Assembly (NCBI GenBank): GCA_014773175.1
Contig: VXCM01000050.1
Location: forward strand, 343,482-407,481
Direction of reading: 5' to 3'
Length of the DNA: 64,000 nt
DNA from: Lucifuga dentata
Taxonomy: Eukaryota > Chordata > Actinopteri > Ophidiiformes > Bythitidae
Part shown: piece after piece, positions 13,853-28,732 of the stretch
Numbering within the stretch: position 1 is the stretch's first letter
Layout: each line of letters begins with the position of its first letter
Made by a program: the position numbers and the translations under genes
The notes under the pieces: model-generated
Databases searched by the model: none
What the model was told of the DNA's origin: nothing
The model's input: only the letters and a program-made list of their open reading frames with translations

Positions 13853-14680
13853 NNNNNNNNNNNNNNNAAAAAAAAAAAAAAAAGAGGTGGCTGGCTGCAG
13901 GTAAAAATGGTCCATTTCTTCCTGTCACTCAGTATGTGCTATGGAGGGTGAACATCTCAGTCACTTCGACCACGATATTTCAAGGGGTATTCAATAAATT
14001 TCAATAAAATGAATACAAGGGGAGACGGCAAAGGGCTGGGATTATGATGACGACTGCATTTTAATTTGGTGTGAGAATAAATTATCAACTATGTATTTGA
14101 TTTATTTTGTATAGGGGCACCTCAGCCAGGACAAAGGGGAAACCACCTGTCACCTGTACGTTCCACCTTACATTTGAGTATGAAGACAGAAATTTGGATT
14201 TGAATCTGTAAATTGTTTGATTGTTCAGGTGCAGATTTGGCGTCTATCAGAAAATCAATTTGTTGCATTAAAGTAATTGAATGGAACTATAATCTGACAA
14301 TAGACAGCCCATTGCATTGATTCCCACTTGGAGACAGATTTTGAAATAGTATATGAAAACAATTATTCCCAAAGTATTACAAGCAGAATTTTTTTATATT
14401 TCATGAGTCAGACCGAATTTACAGGTGGAATTTATAGTCGCAGTAATACTCCGATGCAGAAGGTGGCGGTAATGCACATATATGGTTGTCACAAATCAGT
14501 AGCTGAAGAAGCAACAGAAGTAGAAGAAAAAATACTTCCAAGATCTGTTCTGGCACGGCTGGTCTGAAAAACAGGTTATTAACTGACTGCATTTCATGCC
14601 GACAAAGTTTTATGTGTTCTCTGAGGTCTGAATATCCTTAAGTTAATCCAGTCTTGGGAGTTTGTGACGTGTATAAAAAT
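13377..14680. promoter_or_regulatory. Divergent dock8 / rabgef1l promoter region
   Basis: About 13377-13640 is GC- and CpG-rich and would be the dock8 5' UTR and promoter on the minus strand. It is followed by a (TC)n tract at 13655-13691 and a (GA)n tract at 13815-13852 running into 15 Ns and an A-run (an assembly gap). The rest is AT-rich; it includes a copy of the GGCGGTAATGCAC repeat near 14455-14535. The first rabgef1l exon probably lies at the right edge. Confidence 0.5.
14440..14535 (+). repeat. GGCGGTAATGCAC...GAAGAAG interspersed repeat, copy A
   Basis: It contains aggtggcggtaatgcac, then a degenerate gttgtcac block, then gaagaagcaacagaagtagaagaa. The same order of blocks occurs, inverted, at 27570-27690 and, shorter, at 20229-20275. 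This resembles a common fish interspersed repeat ending in (GAA)n. It lies just upstream of the probable rabgef1l first exon. Confidence 0.6.
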
Positions 14681-14718
14681 TCGCTGAGGAAGCGGCTATG
14701 TTCAGCAACAGCTGACAG
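14650..14718 (+). other. Probable non-coding first exon of rabgef1l
   Basis: A strong donor (GCTGACAG|gtgagaac) ends at 14718 in the expected place upstream of the first coding exon, whose acceptor (gtccaacag) lies at 16053. The 5' boundary is not visible, so the start given is approximate. Confidence 0.45.
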
Positions 14719-15829
14719 GTGAGAACATTTCACTATGGTAATGATGACGTTAGCAACAGGTTTATTTGTTTCACTCAGAAAAGTTTTAAAGTTTCAATGG
14801 TGTTGCTAAATTTCATGAAATAAGATGTAATGATAATTGAAGAAGGTTAAAACGTCTTTCCTCAGCTTTAACCACGATGCTAATGTTAGCTAACGTTAGC
14901 TTCTCTGGTTCCTATGTCGTCGGCTGTCATCCACTTCAGATCGCAACTTCCCGGTGTTTCAGATAAACAAGTGTCCTTGTTAACTGGTGACTTTTTCACG
15001 TGTCCATCAGTTTTATATTGGCGACAGTTGTTGAATACAGTGTAGTATCCTTTTATTTGAATGGTTTTATACAAACTCATTTGATTATCATTTGGGGGTC
15101 TTAGATTATAATGTCGCCAACAAGAAGTGTTCAATTACAGTAGTGAAAAAATACGTATCGTGCAAAAACAATCACCATTTTTTTTTTATGTGTCCTGTCA
15201 GTTCAACATACGTATTCAGTAGGCTGCAGCCATCAGTTAACATTACCACTCAATCATTAACACCATCATGTTCTCTTTACACTGCGGAAAAGCGTGTTAA
15301 CTTTGGTGAAAACAGATAGTTTTTTGGACCAGAAGGTGACGTATAATTACACTTACACACACACACACACACACACACACAATGGCATTATATTGTCAAT
15401 ACTATCAGTATTTCAATATGGGTCGAGTCCTTCTATACAGCGAAATATAGTCATTGGAATGCGGTTGAAAAAGAGTTGCATGTAACCTAAATGTCTCAAA
15501 ACCTTATAGTTTTAAACCAAATTTAGTCCACTTTTCACCATAAAGACTAGATGTCTTTACACCTTTACACCTGCAAATCACTAAAACCACAAATGGGTTA
15601 GCCAAACACTGGCAGAAACTATTCTGTGATTAATGCAGTAATGTTGGTTATACCCTGACAGTCTGTTTCCCAGAAGTTGGAAAAAGATGCTGGATCAGTG
15701 ATAGAAAAACACTACTCCTATCAAGTTCTATCATCTCATAAATTCATTTTGTCTGTTAGTGAATTTGTCTGCAAGTGAAAAAAATCTTTCTGTGCAGGTG
15801 GAGTATTTCAACCTGTCCCAGCACATTTG

Positions 15830-15870
15830 CTTTTTTTTTTTTTTTTTTTTNTTTTTTTTTTTTTTTTTTT
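15830..15870. repeat. Poly-T run with internal N (assembly join)
   Basis: Long T homopolymer on both sides of a single N at 15851, in the 5' intron of rabgef1l. It matches the pattern of other single-N joins in the window. Confidence 0.8.
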
Positions 15871-16094
15871 CCTTTACAGTTTAAAATGCTGTATGGCATT
15901 TTAGGTAGTAAATGAAACTCAATGAAAAGTAAAATTGCAAAAAGAGGATTAATTTCCAAGAAATTAGTTTAGACAGACATTGTTGTTTTGCAAACCTCTA
16001 TACATTTAAACAACATAACAACAGTTAAAATTTGGTCATGTTATGTCCAACAGGTGGGAATAAAACAGCAGTAAGAGAGCAAGAGAGTGCTACG

Positions 16095-19000
16095 ATGTGG
16101 ACAGATAAGCAAAGAGGAATTCGAGTTTCCCAACAAGAGCTGCTCTGCAAGAATGCCTGTGGGTATTATGGAAACCCTACATGGCAAGGCTTCTGCTCCA
16201 AGTGCTGGAGAGAGAGAGCTCGTCCAGCTGGAGCCCAGAGACAAGACGCGAGGTACTTGATCCGCTTACTACAATAATTCAGACATGAAGGAACATTTAG
16301 ATTTTGTCTTCTTTGTCTAACTCTGACATTTTAGCCATGTTATGATGTCTAATCTTGGTGGTGTCTGTGGGGAGATGCATTGTTTTCACACTGGCTAAAA
16401 CTCAAAAAAGATTATAAACTTCACACTACTAATCACTTTATAAAGAAGATCCTCTGATTGCATTCCATAAATCAATATGCATATTAATGATGAAAAACAG
16501 ATTTTACTGAAACTATAATAACTACTCAAGGTCTCATTGGCTTAACAGTTTAAAATAACATGATTATTATGGTGAAACCTGTGAGGCAGCTCAGGATTTC
16601 AACTGGTTCTTTTTTTTTTTTTTTTTACCTGGGTTTACATTTTTATGCCTAATGTTGTTGATCCTTGTAGACCAACTAATGATGGAACTCCTGTCACCTT
16701 CTCCAAATTTGAGGAGAAGAAAAATACAGAGAAGGGTCGCCGAATTAATACAATGAGGAGACTCTTCTGGGGGAGCCCATCACCTCCAAAACGACAAGGT
16801 TAGTTTCATCAAATCTCTTTACTTCAACTGTAAACTCAGTTGCAACAAACGGTCATGTCACCATTTTGAATGATTCGGCCTTGGTGCAGAAATCCAGTGT
16901 GGGCAGTGGCAGACACTTTGTGTGTGTGTGTGTGTGTGTGTGTGGTGCCTTTTAAAACAAGGAAAAAAACTTTATGTGGAGCAGAACATTTGAGAGTTGA
17001 TGACAGCAAGAAAAACAAGCAAAGCAGATAAAATGCCACCAACAAGGTGACTTGTGATGTGTCTGTCTGTCTTCATTTTGGGTACCTGTCTTTGGTTCTG
17101 CTTCAGTGGTAGGTTGTTTCCACAGACTGCAGTATCTGATTATAGTAATAATTGTCCACGGTCTGTTGCAGCAATATTATGAAGTTAACAGGATAGCTGC
17201 TCTGAAAACCCAGAATCCCCAAATCCTGGAGCATGGTCTGAGGTAAAACAAGATGTTTGGGGTTTAATTCATGCAACTATGCAGCTTATTTAGTAATCTG
17301 GCTTTGTGAGGTTGACCCAAATTATGTAGCAGTAAACCTGGACCCTGGACTCCGTTTTTTCTTTTTCTTTTTTTTTTTTTTAACAGAAGGATGGTAGCTG
17401 CATTTTGTTTATATGGAATAACAATTTTTGTCCTTCTAGAGTCTTCTGAAAGGCATGCAAAGGCTTTGAAAGCCTACCAAAGCCTGGAGCCAGGGGATTT
17501 CACTGGTTTCCTAAAGCTACTTCGGAGCCCTTCCTCCCAGCGCATGCAGTCCCGCTGTACAGCCTTCCTCAATACGATGGAGGCTTACCATGTAATTATC
17601 TGTCCAATGTTTGATTTGTTGACTGCCGTTAAGATAGTAATTTCACCACATTGTAATTCTCATTAAATGCTCTTTCTTTTTTAAAACTGTTCTGATTGTA
17701 GATTCTCATCATCTTTACAGCATCTACCAGTACAAAAGCAGTCCGATCTTGTGCAAGATTTCTTCCAGACCTTTGCTGAATATTTTAGCAGTGAGAAAAT
17801 ATCATTTCAACACTTTTTGGGCAGTTCATTTTGAAAACAAAAAAAACATTACATGGATTTTGAGCTGTTGCTTTTATTTTCAGGTTTTTCTGAGGTTCAG
17901 ATCACTCAAATAATGGAGCATGTTGAGAAGTTAATTATGACACGGTTGCACAAATGGGTTTTCTGTCATGACAGCTGTGATGATGAACAGAAGGACCTGG
18001 CTCTCCAGAGGAGTATACGGTACCTTTCATATAAGAGTCATTTGCACTGATGCTTCTAGTTTCATAGTATAATCTGAACCTCTAACCAATCACTCTGTCT
18101 GATGTTTTATTCATCTTACAGCTCATTAAACTGGGTTACTCCGCAGATGCTAAATGTACCTTTTCCTGATAAAAAGACTACTGTCACAGTGGACCCTTTT
18201 CTTCCTGCAATAACAGGTGATTAATTCACTGCTTGTGCACAAAAAAGACTCTTTTCTCAAGAGGGAAAATAATAAGCTTTACATTTTTCTCACCCTCAGC
18301 AAAGATTTAATGCTGGGTCTTTCATATTTTGTTCTATCCACGAACAGCAATTATTGAGATGGATGCCAAAAGAGCACCTCAGGACAAACTTGCATGTGTG
18401 TCCAAATGCAGTCAGCATGTCTTTGAAGCACTTTCCACCTCAAACAGCGAGCCTGCTAATGCCGATGACTTCCTGTCAGGCCTTATATATGTGGTGCTTA
18501 AAGCCAATCCACCTCGCCTGCACTCCAACATGCAGTATGTGATCCGCTTTGGTCTCCCTCACAGTCTAATGGCAGGAGAGAGCGGCTACTATTTCACTAA
18601 TTTGGTTAGTTTAATTAAACTTCTTCTCATCCTGCACACACCATTGGATGCTTTGTGAAAGTTCTGTATGTCACTCATGCTTATGCTCTTGTCTTCTGTG
18701 TTAGTCTTGTGCTGTGGCCTTCATTCAGAAGCTTGATGGACCAGCGCTTAATCTCAGTCCAGAGGAGTTTGAGGGCTACATGATGCGTGGACATGCTCCT
18801 TCAGTGAGAAACAAGAGGCAGGAAGTTGCCAGTGACACACAACAATTGTTAGAGGAGCTAAAAGGCAGACAGGAGAAACTGAACCAAGGAGTGAATGCCC
18901 TCAATGTGGAGTTACAGCAGTGGGTGCAAACAGTTCAGACACAACTGGATGAGGCAACAGCCCAGTTTGCAAAGGTAGAAAAGGAGATAACTGCTCAGAC

Positions 19001-19124
19001 TGAACTCTCTGAGAGTTTTTCATCCTCCTCACATGATGCTGCGTCACAGGAGGATGACATGAAGGACCAGACAGTGCTGGTGCTTGGGGATCCAGATGCT
19101 GGTCCAAGAGACACAGACTGTTAA
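16095..19124 (+). CDS. rabgef1l: Rab5 GDP/GTP exchange factor (Rabex-5 family), paralogue lacking the MIU helix
   Basis: Eight coding exons join in phase: 16095-16252, 16671-16798, 17440-17591, 17721-17790, 17884-18019, 18122-18216, 18348-18604, 18705-19124. They encode 471 residues (human Rabex-5 is 491). An A20-type zinc finger comes first (Cys18, 22, 34, 37; Tyr24-Tyr25), which in Rabex-5 binds ubiquitin. A helical bundle and VPS9 domain follow. Asp286 and the GYYFTN motif (Tyr327, Thr330) match the residues Rabex-5 uses to catalyse GDP release from Rab5. The last 130 residues include a Gln/Glu-rich predicted coiled coil, the Rabaptin-5-binding part in the family. The protein should act at early endosomes. 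The zinc finger runs directly into a short Arg/Ala linker, so the usual MIU (inverted ubiquitin-binding) helix is absent. That and the divergence suggest the fish paralogue rabgef1l rather than rabgef1. The start at 16095 gives MWTDKQRG, which aligns with the family N-terminus. Confidence 0.92.
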
Positions 19125-20341
19125 ATCTTAAGAATGTAAAAACTCATCTAATCTGGCAGTTGACTGTTTTCTGAGCTTTAACTTAAGTAGTGTGCAAAGT
19201 AAGCACAGATTTATGATCTAATTCCTTTTTGCAGAACTTGCAGCCACAGAGAGGTATTTCTAAGCCACTTAATCATGAAGGAAAGTTAGTCCTTGTATTT
19301 GGTATTACAGGGCACAGAGACACTTTGTTAGTTCTGTCAAGAATTAAAAATGATGTTTTTCACTTAAATGCTATCCAAGGATGAAGGCCATTCTAAATAC
19401 ATTCCAGTTTTAGTCACAAGGTAATAGTGCCATGTTAACAGTAATACAATGCTCAATAGTAGTCAAGCACTCAGGACTTGGGGTTATCGCCAACACTTTA
19501 TTACTGTATGTTACTGATTTATCACTCACTTTTTCCATTAACAAATACTATTGTGCCTGCACAAATTACTGTGAAACTCAGGAAATATGCTAGAGAATAT
19601 TAGATGGCTGCAGATCCACTTAGATCACTGCAAGTCACAGGAAGTGTCCATAGGTTTTTCAGATCTGTGTAATTAATATTTTTCCGTCGGTATCGGTACA
19701 ACGAAGAAATAACTCTGGCAAAACAAATTATTTTGCCATCTGTGTTTGTTCAGAGTATGTATGCAACTGTTTACCACTATTAAAATCTTCTGAAGAAAAT
19801 GGGCTTATATATGATAAATGATTGTATTCAATAATATATTAAAATTTACCTTTATGATTAAATTTTGTAGTTTTGCTGCTTTGTATTCTTTGAATTGGAA
19901 CTGAAATTTTGACTTGGAACATTCAGTGTACAGTTTTTTAACTGATTTTGAAACTGATTTGATGTGAAGAAGGTGATTTGCAACTGAATACTAGATGACT
20001 AAGTGCAAATACAGATAGTATATTTATTTACATGTACTAGTTCTTTGACTTGACTCCTTGTACTACTTTAGATTTTTATGTGTTTTATAATCTTAATTAT
20101 TTTAATCTTGTTTGCACCTTGTTTTTTATGGCATTCTGTAAAGCACTTTCTAAGCTGCATTTTAAAAAGTGCTACACAGACACAGCAAGTCTCTGTACGC
20201 TTCGTTTTGATTGTTTTAACTGACCTTTAGGGGGCAGTAATTCACATAGAAGCGGCTACCAAGATGAAGAAGAAGAGCGCGGGGGAACGTTTGCCCTCCC
20301 GACATCCGTAGTTGTAGTTTCACCCGAATAAGTAAACAGAC
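19125..20341. other. rabgef1l 3' UTR and psmd9 promoter
   Basis: AT-rich sequence after the rabgef1l stop with several ATTAAA-type signals (for example near 19344 and 19780) but no canonical AATAAA that I could place with confidence. From about 20180 it becomes GC-richer and leads into psmd9. A short copy of the GGCAGTAATTCAC...GAAGAAGAAG repeat sits at 20229-20275, within 115 bp of the psmd9 start codon. Confidence 0.5.
20229..20275 (+). repeat. GGCAGTAATTCAC...GAAGAAGAAG repeat, partial copy B, in psmd9 promoter
   Basis: gggggcagtaattcac is followed by gcggctaccaagatgaagaagaaga. The two blocks are in the same order as in copies A and C but more closely spaced. It may contribute to the psmd9 transcription start or 5' UTR. 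Confidence 0.45.
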
Positions 20342-22917
20342 ATGAAGATGATGACAGAGGAAAACAATGCTGGAAATTCTGAAATAACAATGGATGATGT
20401 AAAAAGTCTCATTAAAAAGAAAGACGAAATCGAAGAGCAGATAAAAGCGTATTACGAGGTCTTGGAAGATGTAAGTCAAAGACAGTTAAAGCTAGCCAAA
20501 TGCTGCTGTCATTTGCTAATAATGTGGCTGTTTAGCTAACTAGCTAAACTGTCGTGGATCTGCTTACAGCAGGGTGTCGGAGTTGAGGGTCCCCTCGTAG
20601 ACTCAGAAGGATACCCCCGAGCAGATGTCAACATATATCAGATCAGGACAGCGAGACACAACATTTCTTGTAAGCATTGTGTTTATGTTAAGTTTTCTCT
20701 GTCACGCGTGGACAAAAGAGATGTGAAGGTAAATGTGTCTGCACTGTACATGTTCCACTAGCTAAACTGACAGCAGTTATCTCTATAAAGTCACATATAT
20801 TCTTGATAACAGCTTGTCACTTTTTTTTTTTTCATTTCTCATAACATCTAGAAGTAAGTGGACAAAACCTGGCACAGTTGCAGATTTTGACCTTTAACCC
20901 AGCCTATACACGAAGTGGAGTTATTATTTGTGGAATTAAAAACCTGCTATGTGCATAGAATTTGGCATCAATCAAGCAAAACTTTAAAATTTAGATAGAT
21001 TTTTATTGTTGTTTGACATACGCTAATGTAAATGACCTGACAAGTACTATTTCGCCTGTGAAATGGGATTTTGAAATATGAGTTTAGTTTTGATTTTAAA
21101 AAATGATGGTGTATCTTAGTGATATAAACACACCTCAAAAACTCTATCTTATGAAGTCATTTATGTCTACTATTAAGTCCTGAAAGAAGTATTTTCTAAA
21201 GTGTGTGAAGTGAGCATTTCAATCCATTTACAATACCGTATTTCATCTATTTACAATATACAAATCAGTTTACTAGAAATGAATTAAATGGGACAGAAGA
21301 AGGCAGATCACTGTATTACAAAATCACAAAATGGATTCCACAAACTTCTTTCATACTTAATTATCATGTGATTTATTTTTTATTCACACTCCCACTATGA
21401 GCCATTTAAAGGTTTGTTGTTTAAAAAAATGTCAGAAATGTAAAGAGCTTTTCAAGCAAAAACTTAATTTCCTTTTTTTTTTTTTNTTTTTTTTTTTTTT
21501 TGAAAGGTAAACTCAATGAAATTAAACTTGTAAAAAGACACAGAATGTGTTATTGGATTTGGATGATTTTGTCCAGCACACAGCTGAAGTCTGCTATGTG
21601 TATAACAGTCACATTTATAAATCTAAATCTAAAATACAAACATTATTACCCCATTAACATTCCCACATAGTTCCAACTTATCTATATTCATCGAAGTTGT
21701 GTGGGCTGTTATGTTCACTTTTAATTCCACTGCCATTTGTTGTAAGTAATGTTGTGATCACTTCATCCAGGCCTTCAAAATGATCACAAGGCCATCATGG
21801 TGGAGGTAGAAGAAGCCTTACACAAGCTGCATGCTCGAGAGAAAGCCAAGCGGGAGCGTGATGAGGCAGAAGCTCAGGCAGAGACCATGGAGCAGCAAGT
21901 TACCATGCCATCCCCTTTTGTACGTGTGGATGAGGTGACACAAGGCTCACCAGCCTGCACAGCTGTGAGTGATGTCAACCATAGTTTATTTTCTCATTAT
22001 TTCAGATATAACACACCATTAATGTTTTGTTTTGTTGGAGGTACAGGCTTCTTTCAGGACCTAGCTGTATTTGCTTGTGTGACTGCAGCATTTGGTTGTT
22101 TCTTTCCGAAGGGCCTTCGAGTTGGTGATGAAGTCATTGAGTTTGGTTCTGTGAACACAGGGAACTTTCAGAACCTCCAGAATATTGCTTCTATGGTACA
22201 ACATAGTGAAGGGGTAAGCTGCTTAAGTAATCTACAGTTTGCTTTTTATGGCTAGGCAGCAGACAGTAAATGTGTTGTGTCAGTTTGATTATACAGTTGG
22301 ATTGTTCTAATTTTGTTCATTGCTGATGGGTACTTAAGAATGCAGAGGAAAATGAGATGCATTATCATGGAGTCCAATGTGCTGTGATATAGACACATAT
22401 TAGTAGATGCTTCCTTTATTGCCTAAACAGATATTGATGCGGGAAGGTGTTCTGGCTATTTTTATTTTTCATTTCACCTAAATACAGTTAAACTGCAGTC
22501 ATGTCTTTCTACAGAAACCTTTACGTGTCACAGCAATCCGGGATGGTCAGCGAGTTCAGATGAGCCTGACTCCACAGCGATGGTCAGGGAGAGGTCTGCT
22601 GGGGTGAGTGCTATTGACACACGTTTTTAACTCTGGGTGATTTTCAGATTTGACTTTTACCCAGCAACACATTGTGATCACAGTCATTTACAATTAACAG
22701 TGAAACTACTTCTACATTCATAGTCATTTATGTCATTTTTACATATAAGATTACATGTGTACAGTCTGATTTAAAATGATACCATGATTGCATTTGTTTT
22801 AAGAAAATGGCAATGATCTTGTATTGACATGTATAATTTAATGATTTATTTTAATGACATCAGCAAAGTTATAATCATATCTTTCTCAGATGCAACATTG
22901 TCCCCATTCGCCAATGA
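20342..22917 (+). CDS. psmd9: 26S proteasome non-ATPase regulatory subunit 9 (p27/Nas2), PDZ-domain assembly chaperone
   Basis: Six coding exons join in phase: 20342-20470, 20570-20669, 21771-21964, 22112-22213, 22515-22603, 22890-22917. They give 213 residues (human 223). The N-terminal half is helical and charged ([20 protein letters not shown]), followed by the family block [17 protein letters not shown] and a second coiled helix. The C-terminal half (about residues 110-195) is a PDZ domain, with [15 protein letters not shown] as the conserved core. The protein ends [11 protein letters not shown], nearly identical to mammalian PSMD9. In the family this chaperone binds the C-terminus of base ATPase Rpt5 (PSMC3) during 19S assembly and is absent from the finished proteasome. 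The last exon codes for only nine residues. A polyadenylation signal AATAAA lies at 23100-23105. A poly-T run with an N (near 21486) interrupts intron 2. Confidence 0.96.
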
Positions 22918-24090
22918 GCAGAACGCGATTGTGCAGGACTCAACTATGGAACCCTGATTCACTTACCTCTGGCTTATTTCAAAGGAATAATCTGATTAAA
23001 GACAACTTGCAGAAATTTCCAGCTGTTCAAAAAAAAAATATTCTTATTGTTTAGAAAAAGAATTGAATGTTTTTTTTCCCCACAGTGGAATGTTTCAAAA
23101 ATAAATTGTGAAATTGTTACCGCTGTCATGCTGAATTTCCTCAAACAGCTGAATTCTCTGTTTCTTGCAAGTGATCAAAACTGTTATGGCAATTATGCCA
23201 GTTACATGTAATTTCTGGTAAGCAGGTGGAACTACAGAATCACCAATCTATATTCTCCATCTTCAGGAGGCCATGAACATCCAGTGCAGATTTTGAAGAA
23301 ATCCAGACACTAGTTACTGTAAATGGTGTACCAAATAATTTGGCCAAAACTTGGCACTAGATGAATGGTTATGTAATGATCAAAATGGACAGAGATCCTC
23401 TGGAGAGCATGAAAATTATTATTTAAAGTGATCTGCCTGGTTGTGGGCCATGTTAAGTAAAAGTGGGCATTTGACCTGAGGGTAATGATGCAGAAAGTCA
23501 AAAACTTTAGGATTTATCCTCTGTGGACTGTGAATATCCACAGAAATGTTCATGGAAAACTATTCATAAGTTTTTAAGGTTTTTTTTTTTTTTTTTGTCT
23601 GTTTCTAAACTATAAAATTTACAAAAGAAATCCAAGCATTATATTGTTTCTAGAACTGTAACTACATTTACACACACACTGATAGGATTATCTTCCATGA
23701 TTTGCTAAAACTGGACACTGAAAACACTGAAAACTGAACTAAAATGCACAAATGTTTTATGATACAAAGAACATGATAGCACATCTGACAAGTCTAATGC
23801 AGGTTTTATATGTCAGAAAAACATTTATTTTATGACCAAAAAGATTAACCAGGAAACTTGTTACTGATAGTTTGGTCAAAGTTAGAAGTATGAATGTGAA
23901 ATCAGCCAAATAAAAGAATCCAGATAACCGGAATATCAGTATCACCACCAAACTCACTTTTTAATTTGGCCCTACAGCTGCAAAGGAGGCTATCACTAAA
24001 GTTTATTTTAAAACTATGGCAAAATAGATTTTTTAATATCAAAAAGGAAATACATGTATAACTAGTACAGTATTAGTACAATCAGAAATA
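22918..24090. other. Convergent 3' UTRs of psmd9 and gtf2h3
   Basis: The region is AT-rich with no coding signal. It holds the psmd9 polyadenylation signal (AATAAA, 23100-23105) on the plus strand and a candidate gtf2h3 signal on the minus strand (tttatt at 23824-23829 on the plus strand). The two genes end toward each other about 1.2 kb apart. Confidence 0.55.
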
Positions 24091-27308
<3,218 letters not shown>

Positions 27309-27569
27309 GATGGCTGGAAGTGGATCCTAGTTCAGTACACAGACAGGAGCTGTATCCTCTATATGCTCGCCTTCATTTTGACTTCTACTTCACACACAAA
27401 AAGAAAACCTCACGAGTTTGTGGTTTTTCACTCTGAATATTCCGAGAGTGTGTAAGTTAGTGCTAATTGTGACGTCTGTCTGACACTTATGAATAAAAAG
27501 GAAATTATTCAGTTCTTCCAGTAATAGTTACCGAACCGTTTCACTGGCTGTTGTTTGTGCGTCATCCGA

Positions 27570-27690
27570 ATGCGACAATGTCTTCTTCTGCTTCTTCTTC
27601 TTCTTCTTCATCTTTTAGGTTTTACGGTGGTTGGCAAACAACAAAAGGGTGCATTACCGCCTCCAACTGGTAAGGAGTGTGGATCTGAAA
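27570..27690 (-). repeat. GGCGGTAATGCAC...GAAGAAG interspersed repeat, copy C
   Basis: On the minus strand it reads ggaggcggtaatgcaccc, gtttgccaaccaccgtaaaa, then a long gaagaagaagaag tract. It is the clearest of the three copies. It lies 260-380 bp upstream of the gtf2h3 start codon, in gene orientation. Confidence 0.65.
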
Positions 27691-27861
27691 TTCACTATTC
27701 ATCAAATGTTCTTCTTCTATGCTTCATGACCAAATAAATACCACATGTAGTTTACTACTGCCACCTATTGTTGAGCAGTATTAATTTTGTTATTCCCAAA
27801 ATCGGAATTAGTATTAAAATACTATAAATATATGATAGCGACGGTGAATCAGCTGCTCTGC

Positions 27862-27883
27862 TACTCCCGGCATGCCTTGCGGG
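27862..27883. promoter_or_regulatory. ZNF143/THAP11-type promoter motif
   Basis: TACTCCCGGCATGCCTTGCG (plus strand) closely follows the long ZNF143 (Staf) consensus ACTACAATTCCCAGCATGCCTTGCG. A GTTGTAGTT block follows it. Such motifs sit near transcription starts of vertebrate housekeeping genes. gtf2h3 is the nearest gene, with its start codon about 550 bp away. Match by eye only. Confidence 0.55.
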
Positions 27884-28732
27884 AGACGTTGTAGTTATGT
27901 TTTTATAGATATGTTATAATCCTTCTTGTAATCATTGTGGTTTTGCGTAAATTTGTGAATTGCTGCAGCTGTAACATCAGTTAGATTAGAATGTATTTTT
28001 ATTTATCTTTGTGTGTACCATTTAAAGAGACTGTCATTCATTTTAGTGACATTCCTGCTTGGTTTCATTTAGAATAAATTGACATTCTGCTTTGCTGAAA
28101 TATATGCTTTGGAGAAATTAAAGATTGAAAAGCTTGTGAGTATTCTCTGCACCACACAACTTGCCACAGTAGATTTGCCAAAAGAGACATAGACAAATGC
28201 ATGACATAAAAACAGTGGTGTTCAAACAAATTGATGTGCAAAGGTTCTGCATAAACAATCACATTTAATGAAGATCTGAATTGTTCTGGTATTTGTTTCT
28301 TACATTTTCTCTATGTATTAAAATATATTTTCACAGCATTAAGCAATGGCTTGCTTGCTGTCCTTGCGGTAAAGAATCTTACTCATAAAATAAAAAGATA
28401 AATAATAAAACATTGTTCAACTTGGCATTAAAAACACAACATCCCTGATATTTATTGTTAGTTTTGTATATAGCAGATACTCCAGTCCAAAATTCTTTGA
28501 CAATTTTTTCCAAAATAAATGACCAAGTATTTCAAGACAAGGATTACACAATACACACGCAGACCTTACAGGCTAACTGTACCAATAATCACTGTTACAA
28601 ATAAATCTGTTTTGGTTTTTTGCTACATTTACATCTGAAAGACAAAACACCACAAATGGCCTTGAAATGTTTAAATTGCCAAAATCAAAATATTTCTGGT
28701 TGAGTGTCTCGTTACTTCTTGGCCTTGGGTTT

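Larger units (their letters stand above)
27309..28732. promoter_or_regulatory. gtf2h3 promoter and rfesd 3' flank
   Basis: gtf2h3 reads leftward from 27308, so its promoter lies here. The stretch holds a (TCT)n-rich repeat copy at 27570-27690, a ZNF143-type promoter motif at 27862-27883, and then AT-rich sequence that is probably the rfesd 3' UTR (candidate minus-strand AATAAA read as tttatt at 28451-28456). No gene is visible. Confidence 0.5.

Noticed and set aside
13334..13904. Overlapping open frames of about 120 codons on both strands near 13.3-13.9 kb
   Set aside because: They run through the CpG-rich dock8 5' region and through (TC)n/(GA)n tracts. The only supported coding there is the short dock8 exon 13376-13324.
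17391..17439. Longer rabgef1l exon starting at the acceptor taacag (17396)
   Set aside because: It would break the phase with the preceding exon. The acceptor tccttctag at 17439 keeps the frame and gives the full-length protein.
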